Source of the DNA: Argopecten irradians | Taxonomy: Eukaryota > Mollusca > Bivalvia > Pectinida > Pectinidae | Reading direction: 5' to 3' | Assembly (NCBI RefSeq): GCF_041381155.1 | Contig: NC_091141.1 | Location: 23,332,828-23,396,827, forward strand | Length of the DNA: 64,000 nucleotides | Part shown: positions 57,077 to 64,000 of the stretch, in pieces | How positions within the stretch are numbered: the stretch's first letter is position 1 | Layout of the letters: each line of letters begins with the position of its first letter | Program-made: the position numbers and the translations under genes | Notes under the pieces: generated by a model | Databases searched by the model: none | Told to the model about the DNA's origin: nothing | What the model saw: the letters and a program-made list of their open reading frames with translations, nothing else

Positions 57077-58461
57077 AGCCCACCATCATCAGATGGTGGG
57101 CTATTCAAATCGCCTTTTGTCGGTGGTCCGTGGTCCGTCCGTCCGTCCTTCCGTCCGTCCGTCCGTCCGTCCGTCCGTCCGTCCGTTAACAATTCTTGTT
57201 ACCGCTATTTCTCAGAAAGTACTGAAGGGATCTTTCTCAAATTTCATATGTAGGTTCCCCTAGGACCCTAGTTGTGCATATTGCATTTTGGGACCGATCG
57301 GTCAACAAGATGGCCGACAGGCGGCCATCTTGGATTTTGATAGTTAAAGTTTGTTACCGCTATTTCTCAAAAAGTGCTGAAGGGATCTTTCTCAAATTTC
57401 ATATGTAGGTTCCCCTAGGACCCTAGTTGTGCATATTGCATTTCGGGACCAATCGGTCAACAAGATGGCCGACAGGCAGCCATCTTCGATTTTGATAGTT
57501 AAAGGTTGTTACCGCTATTTCTCAAAAAGTGCTGAAGGGATATTTCTCAAATTTCATATACAGGTTTCCCCAGGACCCTAGTTGTGCATATTGCATTTTG
57601 GGACCGATCAGTCAACAAGATGGCCGACAGGCGGCCATCTTGGATTTTGATAGTTAAAAGTTTGTTACCGCTATTTCTCAAAAAGAACTGAAGGGATCTT
57701 TCTCAAATTTCATATGTAGGTTCACCTAGGACCCTAGTTGTGCATATTGCATTTTGGGACCGATCAGTCAACAAGATGGCCGACAGGCGGCCATCTTGGA
57801 TTTTGATAGTTTAAGTTTGTTACCGCTATTTCTCAAAAAGTGCTGAAGGGATCTTTCTCAAATTTCATATGTAGGTTCCCCTAGGACCCTAGTTGTGCAT
57901 ATTGCATTTTGGGACCGATCGGTAAACAAAATGGCCGACAGGCGGCCATCTTGGATTTTGATAGTTTAAGTTTGTTACCGCTATTTCTCAAAAAGTACTG
58001 AAGGGATCTTTCTCAAATTTCATATGTAGGTTCCCCTAGAACCCTAGTTGTGCATATTGCATTTTGGGACCGATCGGTGAACAAGATGACCGACCGACGG
58101 CCATCTTGGATTTTGATAGTTAAAGTTTGTTATCGCTATTTCTCAGAAAGTACTGAAGGGATCTTTCTCAAATTCCAAGCATAGTTTCCCCTTGTACCCT
58201 AGTTGTGCATAGTACCTTTAAGGACTGCTCCATAATGCTTTTTGGGACTGATCGGTAAAAAAGATGGCCAACCGGCCGCCATCTTAGATTTCATTGTTGA
58301 AGTTTGTTACCACTTTTTCTTAGAAAGTACTATAGCGATCTGTCTCAAATTTTATATGTAGTGTTTGAAAAAGTTTGAAAAGCAGGGAAAAGATCCTCTT
58401 TCCATTGTCAGACATAAATCATTCTTTGGTGGGCGCCAAGATCCCTCTGGGATCTCTTGTT
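57077..58461 (-). mobile_element. Hairpin-ended interspersed element with seven 156-bp tandem units
   Basis: The left end is a 26-bp hairpin, AGCCCACCATC-ATC-AGATGGTGGGCT. It is followed by a (GTCC)n tract at 57130-57186, then about seven units of roughly 156 bp (57200-58320). Each contains TTGTTACCGCTATTTCTCA, CTGAAGGGATCTTTCTCAAA, GGACCCTAGTTGTGCATATT and a GATGGCCGACAGGCGGCCATC palindrome. The right end is AAGATCCCTCTGGGATCTCTTGTT, also a hairpin. Read on the minus strand it starts AACAAGAG and ends hairpin-CTAAT. Units are about 95% alike, so amplification is recent. No protein-coding capacity; a truncated relative is at 33469-33850. Confidence 0.8.
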
Positions 58462-58523
58462 TGGTTTGCAAAATATTCCTTCAAAGGCACGGGCCTTGGT
58501 CATACTTGTTAATCACGTATTTA

Positions 58524-58759
58524 GGCCCAAAAAATATGTCTGTTTAGGGTTACATTGGCAAAAAAATAGGGTCGGTAGGTCGGGATTTTTTTTTTTCTTT
58601 TTAGTGACTTTCACTCTAAAATAATGGCCGGCACCGGAGTCTGAGATCAAAATCCCGACTTTTATGTTTTTTTCGTAGAAAACTGTGAAAAAATCTTACG
58701 GTCGGGGGTAGAAAATTAGGGTCGGTCGGGTAACCCTAAACAGACATATTTTTTTGGCC
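58524..58759. mobile_element. PIF/Harbinger-like MITE, copy 2 (236 bp, TTA target)
   Basis: GGCCCAAAAAATATGTCTGT TTAGGGTTAC... to GTAACCCTAAACAGACATAT TTTTTTGGCC, flanked by TTA (58521-58523 and 58760-58762). Interior ATAGGGTCGGTAGGTCGGGA matches the complement of copy 1 at 31377-31613. Both ends are better preserved than in copy 1. Confidence 0.82.
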
Positions 58760-58762
58760 TTA

Positions 58763-59590
58763 TGCATCAGTGCATCACTTCAAACAGGGCAAGCTTGTTG
58801 GACTGATGAAGTCAGATATCAGATATAAAACAATCAATGAATATGAAATGAAAATGAATGTTTATTAGAAAACGACAGATAAAATGATATTGAAATACAA
58901 AACAGTTCAATAACATTAAATATTTCTAGCATTATATGATCCTAGGTGGGGATAAAACCGCCACAATGGTATCTGACCATTTAATGGCATTATTAGATAC
59001 TGGTACAAGTAATATACCTGATATACCCGATCCTCTGTCTGTTTAAGCTATAAGTTTCTTTACCACCTTGAAGTTTTCTTCATCAATGCGTTTAGGGTTG
59101 CGCATGTGCATGAACAATAAAAATGTACAAGAACTAATTATAAAAGACAATTAGAAACTGGTTTCACGATACAAAAAGTATATCTTTGTTTTATATTGCA
59201 TAAACTTGGTAAAATGAAAACTTCATACTTTTCCTGATTTGGCAATAGCATAAACACTATATCTACTATATGATACATGTATTCCAATAACAAAGTCTGT
59301 ACTATATATAAAATATTACTCGATCATTCACTCGCAAAAATGAAAAATTCTAAACTTGTATCATAAAATATCCTCTGTTCCAATAACAAATTCGATACTA
59401 GGGCTGTTGCTTATAAAACTAGTACTCATATACTCTAATACGGAAATGTTATGATTTTCAGAAACTTACAGAAACGTTTCTACTTTTACAAATATGTAGG
59501 GCAGATATTTTTTAATAATTCTAATCTTGACTTGTCCTACTAACAAAAAAAATAGCTAGTCAATATTGAGAAGTTTTAATTATATATTAA
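58763..59590. other. Intergenic, nothing definite
   Basis: AT-rich. A minus-strand AATAAA (TTTATT at 58861-58866) could serve a leftward gene such as the one at 63637, but no coding exon was found between. Confidence 0.3.
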
Positions 59591-59595
59591 TTCTA

Positions 59596-59757
59596 CAGTA
59601 AAGCAAGACTATAACGAACCTCTGGGGACCAACAAAGTCACTTCATTATAAGTATAGTTCGACAGACATCTTCTATGAACGATGACGGGGTATGAAACTC
59701 TTTACCTTATAACAGTGAATTTGTTGTAAACATGTTCGTTATCAACGTGCTTTACTG
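59596..59757. mobile_element. Tigger-like MITE, 162 bp
   Basis: TA-CAGTAAAGCAAGACTATAACG AACCTC at the left mirrors GTTCGTTATCAACGTGCTTTACTG-TA at the right, about 27-bp ends with a TA target. Ends resemble the 6232-6924 element at CAGTAAA and the CTATAAC(T/G)GAAC core. No coding capacity. Confidence 0.82.
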
Positions 59758-59820
59758 TATCTTTATGGCAAGCCAACATGACATTTATTCAAAGGGCAAT
59801 GTCGATCCGTAATTTCACTG

Positions 59821-60055
59821 CATATATATAAGATATCTTGATTGAAATATAATATATCTTATATAATATATGAGATATCTCATATAATATTTATATAATT
59901 ATAAGATATCTTATATACTTAATAAGATATCTTATATACTTTATAACATATCTTATATAGATACAAGATATCTTATACAAATATACGATATCTCATATCT
60001 CATATATATATATATATATATCTTATATAATTATATAAGATATCTTATATAATTC
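59821..60055. repeat. Self-complementary AAGATATCTTATATA array
   Basis: At least ten copies or near-copies of AAGATATCTTATATA spaced 15-30 bp, with GATATC palindromes and a (TA)n core (60001-60020). Every unit is its own inverted repeat, so long cruciforms are possible. Confidence 0.85.
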
Positions 60056-60955
60056 GATTAAATTCGGGATAGACCTTGCTCCTTCAATAAATGTTTAATT
60101 GGCTTGCCATATATCTTGCTTGTAACAAACACTTCCATTGTTATAATAAAACATGACGTAAGCAATCTTCGTGTAGTCTCATCATATACATGAAACATAG
60201 GAAACATATTCAAGGAGGCGGTTTATGATGAGAGTACACTAAGATTTTTGTATTATATATCCATAAAATTATATAAAAATATATTCAAGGTAATCCTTAA
60301 GATAATTTGAAGTGGAAATTCCATTGATCATAGTTCCACTGTATGAATATTCTATCAATTAATTGAAATTTAAGCAACATTTACATTACGATCAAATATT
60401 ACAGCCATTTATCAAAATCGTGAAAACTGTTAAACATGATTAAAGTGTACCTATTATATTTATAATATGAGATGAATTGGCCTACAAATGTAATACATGT
60501 ACAACAAAGTTAGATGTTATATAGAAACATCTGACAGTCTTTTGGCTAAAAATAAAAACAAAAATGGAGTCGATGACCTTGCATTATTACTCTGAATTCT
60601 TATTTGAAAAAGTTACTAAAATCATGATTCAAAGATATACGTATACACCTAATAATATGAGGTCCTCTATCTATCGAGATTAAATTGTCTTTTACTAAAT
60701 ACCATTATAGTACGCCGACAAAAATAACATAATTTATAAATATACACCGAATGCGTTATTACCATGCAATCATGCATCCGTATTTAACAAAACAAATGTC
60801 TTCCTGGTTTTTGTTAGTGTTTATGCATGTACATACGATTATAATAAATACAGACCCAGATGGATGTTTTCAGCGAATTCGCATTATTTCTCCTAACATA
60901 ATGCCATTCATCTGGCTAATGGCGGGGAACTAATTTCAAACCTAACTTACTAATG
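60056..60955. other. Intergenic AT-rich, nothing recognised
   Basis: Only short frames without motifs on either strand. Confidence 0.4.
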
Positions 60956-60959
60956 GTTA

Positions 60960-61351
60960 AGGATTTACGTCTTTGTCTCCTATTGGGCCCCGCCCGTCAA
61001 GTCCCAAAGGTATTAGAGCAAAGATTGATATAAATGCAAACTCAGTTCCCTTTCCTACAAGGACATTTCTGAGTTTGGTTGTAAGCCATGCAGAACTATA
61101 TGGTTAGTAGCGATTTGAAACAATTGAAGTCTAATTCATCTTACTTAGTCTCACCCTTCCTTCCTGTCATAGGGTCAGGACCTAGATGTATACTCAATTG
61201 TCCTTCCCACAAGGACGTTTCTGAAAAAATTTGGCTAAATTCCTTTCACCGCTAATTTTATGGCTATTAGCAATATCATGTTAAGGAAATGTTGACGGAC
61301 GGGACGCCGCACCATGACAGCCCATTGGTTCTTTGGGCCAGGTGAGCTAAT
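60960..61351 (+). mobile_element. Interspersed repeat with 'GACGGACGGGACGCCGC' and hairpin-CTAAT end
   Basis: Two related segments, TTCCCTTTCCTACAAGGACATTTCTGA (61047) and TGTCCTTCCCACAAGGACGTTTCTGA (61199), then CCGCTAATTTTATGGCTATTAGC, GTTGACGGACGGGACGCCGC and CATTGGTTCTTTGGGCCAGG then TGAGCTAAT. This is the terminal layout of a very common molluscan repeat. The left end is not clear. Confidence 0.6.
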
Positions 61352-61585
61352 ATTATAAAGTGCATTCTTTTACAAAACTACACGAACCTTCATTAAAATG
61401 TAAATGCAAAAAAAAAAAATCTTAGAATTCTGACATCACAATAGATTTTCTGCCCGAAACAACCAATAACATACATTAGTGAGATACAGTTGTATGGAAA
61501 TTGGCAAATATTCATATATTCACTGAAGCAAAAATCAGCAGAAATCCAATCTTTCATATAACAGTATTGATATGTACATTTATAG

Positions 61586-62278
61586 AGAATACATGGTTAG
61601 TATCTTACAATACAAGGTTTATTTTGGTGCGAGACTTAGGAAAGCCGAGATGACGAGGCTTTGCCGAGTCATCTCGGCTTTCCGTGTCGAGCACCAAAAT
61701 AAAACTTGTATTGTAAGATACTAACAGTGTATTCTGTTTATCCTGCAACCATTATGGCATTTAAACCGAAAGCAAATTGACAGTTATTTACTTGGTTTTG
61801 CCCGAAGCGAGAAGCTTCCAGTAGATCTTTGATGCGGAGGTAAAGATTCATTCACTATACCGAATGAGAGTGTACTCCTGTTTACTGCCGTGGGAAATAA
61901 ATAAGCGCATTCACAAACAGTATCCGTAATTCTATTCAGTATGATACATCACTCAAACAAAATGAAAATACTCAAAAAACAATAAATACCTATTAAAGAA
62001 TTATTTTGCAATACATACCTTTGCCATGAGCCAAGAAAAAGACGACACCGCCATACGAGATTTTCGATAGCGTAAAAATGACGTCATTCCGGTGAATGTG
62101 ACGTCACGTTTTAGCGGGACTGAATGACGTTCCATTCACCGGAAGGTTCAAGTTCTGGGTCAAGTTAGAAAAAGTTCCGTCAGATATGGAACAAATTCAC
62201 GTGATCGTATTGACGGATAAAGCATTCGTATTGACGGATAAAGCACAAGTTTATCCGGCAGTAGTTATCGGTCAGTAT
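61586..62278. repeat. Duplicated module, copy 1 (693 bp): 150-bp hairpin, CRE pair, divergent short frames
   Basis: 61586-61735 is a hairpin with arms AGAATACA.GGTTAGTATC, TTACAATACAAGGTTTATTT TGGTGC and an inner stem AAAGCCGAGATGAC / GTCATCTCGGCTTT. Downstream a minus-strand frame reads ...NRSTLSFGIVNESLPPHQRS...SLRAKPSK and stops near 61795. A minus-strand ATGGCAAAG|GTATGT (62029-62015 region) could be a tiny first exon. Two TGACGTCA sites (62079-62086, 62099-62106) precede an inverted pair TTCCGGTGAATG / CATTCACCGGAA. A plus-strand frame MEQIHVIVLTDKAFVLTDKA starts at 62186 and runs on to 62428. No domain is recognised. Family unknown. Confidence 0.8.
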
Positions 62279-62709
62279 GTGGGACAGTTGCAGGATAAAC
62301 ATAAATCCATTGTTCATAAGCAGATCAGCATTTATTCCATAACTCACTTTGAGAGTTATTTAGTTACAAATTTGTGTTTTGGCCCCTTGTGCGAGCGTTC
62401 TCCAATCCTTCCAGTAAGCAGTTCGTGAGGGTATCACATAATCGTTTGTGTGGAGTCATGAAAGTGTATAACCTTCCTTTTGTTTTAATATATAGAGCAT
62501 GTAAACCTGAAAAAAACCGCACAAAGATCTCAGATTTTTTATGGTATATTTATCCGTCCAAAATGCATCAAGTCCGTTTCGAATTTGTAATTTTCAAATA
62601 AACAGGACACGAATTTTAAAACCCATATATGTCACATTTATTACGTCACAAACATGGCAGAGTCACAATGAAAATCTAAAAGCATAACTATTTCCATTTT
62701 AGCGATAAT
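62279..62709. other. Spacer between the two modules
   Basis: Begins with the continuation of the plus-strand frame (GQYVGQLQDKHKSIVHKQIS, to 62428). It contains GTTGCAGGATAAAC (62288-62301), the exact inverse of GTTTATCCTGCAAC beside the copy-1 hairpin (61737-61750). The rest is AT-rich and unrecognised. Confidence 0.6.
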
Positions 62710-62734
62710 TATTCCCACCTATTCATATAAATAC

Positions 62735-63418
62735 AGAATACATGGTTAGTATCTTACAATACAAGGTTTATTTTGGTGCGAGACTTAGGAAAGCCGAGAT
62801 GACGAGGCTTTGCCGAGTCATCTCGGCTTTCCGTGTCGAGCACCAAAATAAACCTTGTATTGTAAGATACTAACCGTGTATTCTGTTTATCCTGTAACCA
62901 TTATGACATTCAAACGAAAGCAAATTGACAGTTATTTACTTGGTTTCGCTCGAAGCGAGACACTTCTTTGATGCGGAGGTAAAGATTCATTCACTACACC
63001 GAATGAGAGTGTACTCCTTTTTACTGCCGTGGGAAACAAATAAGCGCATTCGCAAACAGTACCCCTAATTCTATTCAGCGTGATATATCGCTGAAACAAA
63101 ATAAAAATACTAAAAAAACAAGAAATACCCATTAAAGAACTACTTTACAATACATACCTTTGCCATGAGCCAAGAAAAAGACGACACCGCCATTCGAGAT
63201 TTTCGATATCGTAAAAATGACGTCATCCCGATGAATGTGACGTCACGTTTTAGCGGGACTGAATGACGTTTCATTCACCGGAAGGTTCAAGTTCTGGGTC
63301 AAGTTAGAAAAAGTTCCGTCAGATATGGAACAAATTCACGTGATCGTATTGACGGATAAAGCAATTCGTATTGACGGATAAAGCACAAGTTTATCCGGCA
63401 GTAGTTATCGGTCAGTAT
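62735..63418. repeat. Duplicated module, copy 2 (684 bp), bounded by 26-bp direct repeats
   Basis: About 95% like copy 1 over its whole length, with the same hairpin (62735-62884), the same minus-strand frame (KRSTLSFGVVNESLPPHQRS, ...SLRAKPSK, stop near 62932) and CRE pair (63219-63226, 63239-63246). It is bounded by identical 26-bp sequences TATTCCCACCTATTCATATA-AATACA at 62710-62735 and 63416-63441. The 430 bp that follow copy 1 (62279-62709) do not follow copy 2. Confidence 0.85.
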
Positions 63419-63636
63419 TCCCACCTATTCATATAAATACATTTACATGTATATATAGTAATGTATCGATCAATCATAAATGTAGCGAAGTTCCACCTGT
63501 TATGGTAAATATACACATTGATTTGTCTTTGTGGAGCAAATCATGTGTAAATATAATCCTCAATATGAATGATTTCATTCAAATAACTTATCAACCATCA
63601 AATTGAGTTACTAGAATACGACAATAGATGAATTAC

Positions 63637-63807
63637 CATTGCAAGTTCCCCTGTCAACTGATTCTATGTCTTTGCCATAAATCTCCCGAGATCGGTGATT
63701 CTTTGTTCTTCGCCACTTCACCAGTACTTGGTCGCCATCTTGGTCGCGACACACTGATAGCTGAACTCGGTGATTCCAGCCATTACGTGTTTGCTTTAGA
63801 AATTCAC
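63637..63807 (-). CDS. Orphan internal exon (57 codons, phase 1-1) of an unrecognised gene
   Basis: Minus-strand open segment between acceptor TTTGTTTTCTTTAG and donor AATG|GTAATT, with both boundaries in phase 1. It encodes GEFLKQTRNGWNHRVQLSVC, RDQDGDQVLVKWRRTKNHRS, REIYGKDIESVDRGTCN. Codon usage and the compact charged/hydrophobic alternation look like real protein, with possible short beta strands (HRVQLSVC, QVLVKWRR). I do not recognise the family. No neighbouring exon was found: 63808-64000 has no in-frame continuation that I trust, so the previous exon is probably beyond the right edge. It could instead be a chance frame. Confidence 0.45.
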
Positions 63808-64000
63808 CTAAAGAAAACAAATAACTAATTTAATTTTACATTCATTTCAATTCTATTTTTGAGCACGTGGCATTGACATATTTCCTGTAATATGGCATGA
63901 GACAAATATTAGCAACAACAGGACCTACCAGAAGAAATAACAGGGACAACGGATCAAGGCAATACTTTTGTCTCAGATTATGAAAGGAATACTTTTCTCT
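63808..64000. other. Right edge, AT-rich, no feature
   Basis: A minus-strand GTAGGT near 63925 was tested as a donor, but the frame upstream of it does not connect to the 63637-63807 exon. Confidence 0.35.

Noticed and set aside
63920-64000. Upstream exon for the orphan gene
   Set aside because: The GTAGGT near 63925 would need a frame that carries a stop a few codons earlier; no good acceptor rescues it.

Overview
The window is animal nuclear DNA. It is AT-rich, has no bacterial-style operons, carries spliced genes with GT-AG introns, and is packed with minisatellites and short inverted-repeat transposons. The gene set, and interspersed repeats with ACATGTA, GACGGACG and hairpin-tailed ends, suggest a lophotrochozoan, most likely a bivalve mollusc. 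The taxon is an inference from style; no species-specific gene was recognised.

Five protein-coding loci can be supported, four of them multi-exon. (1) Minus strand, 15724 down past the left edge: the first two coding exons of an ANKS1/Odin-like ankyrin-repeat adaptor. The exons lie 14.7 kb apart, and the intron between them holds a 7.5-kb array of a 34-bp G-rich repeat. (2) Plus strand, 16095-19938: a complete two-exon TMEM86A-type lysoplasmalogenase (254 aa), head-to-head with the ankyrin gene across about 370 bp that is probably a shared promoter. (3) Minus strand, 45310-34572: a complete seven-coding-exon nuclear receptor (472 aa). All its splice phases agree, and its introns are full of MITEs and tandem repeats. 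(4) Plus strand, 48842-50677: a C2H2 zinc-finger transcription factor (410 aa) with three N-terminal fingers and an Ikaros/Hunchback-type C-terminal finger pair. It diverges from the receptor across 3.5 kb. (5) Minus strand, 63637-63807: one orphan phase 1-1 exon of an unrecognised gene that continues past the right edge.

Between 20 and 34 kb I see no genes, only AT-rich DNA, MITEs, a 1.1-kb array of a 38-bp repeat and TIR elements. From 50.7 to 56 kb there is AT-rich sequence that may be a long 3' UTR of the zinc-finger gene. From 56 to 63.4 kb the window is almost all repeats: a 156-bp tandem unit inside a hairpin-ended element, a PIF/Harbinger-like MITE, a GATATC array, and a duplicated 690-bp module with a 150-bp hairpin and paired CRE (TGACGTCA) sites.

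Recurrent mobile families: pogo/Tigger-like MITEs (TA target, CAGTAAA ends) at 6.2, 40.0 and 59.6 kb; TTA-flanked GGCC-ended MITEs at 31.4 and 58.5 kb; a GATGCTCCACCGC-ended MITE at 18.5, 35.1, 41.8 and (fragment) 42.5 kb; and several repeats that share an AACAAGAG or hairpin-CTAAT terminus. No LINE reverse transcriptase, retrovirus-like or capsid gene, rRNA, intact tRNA or CRISPR array was recognised.
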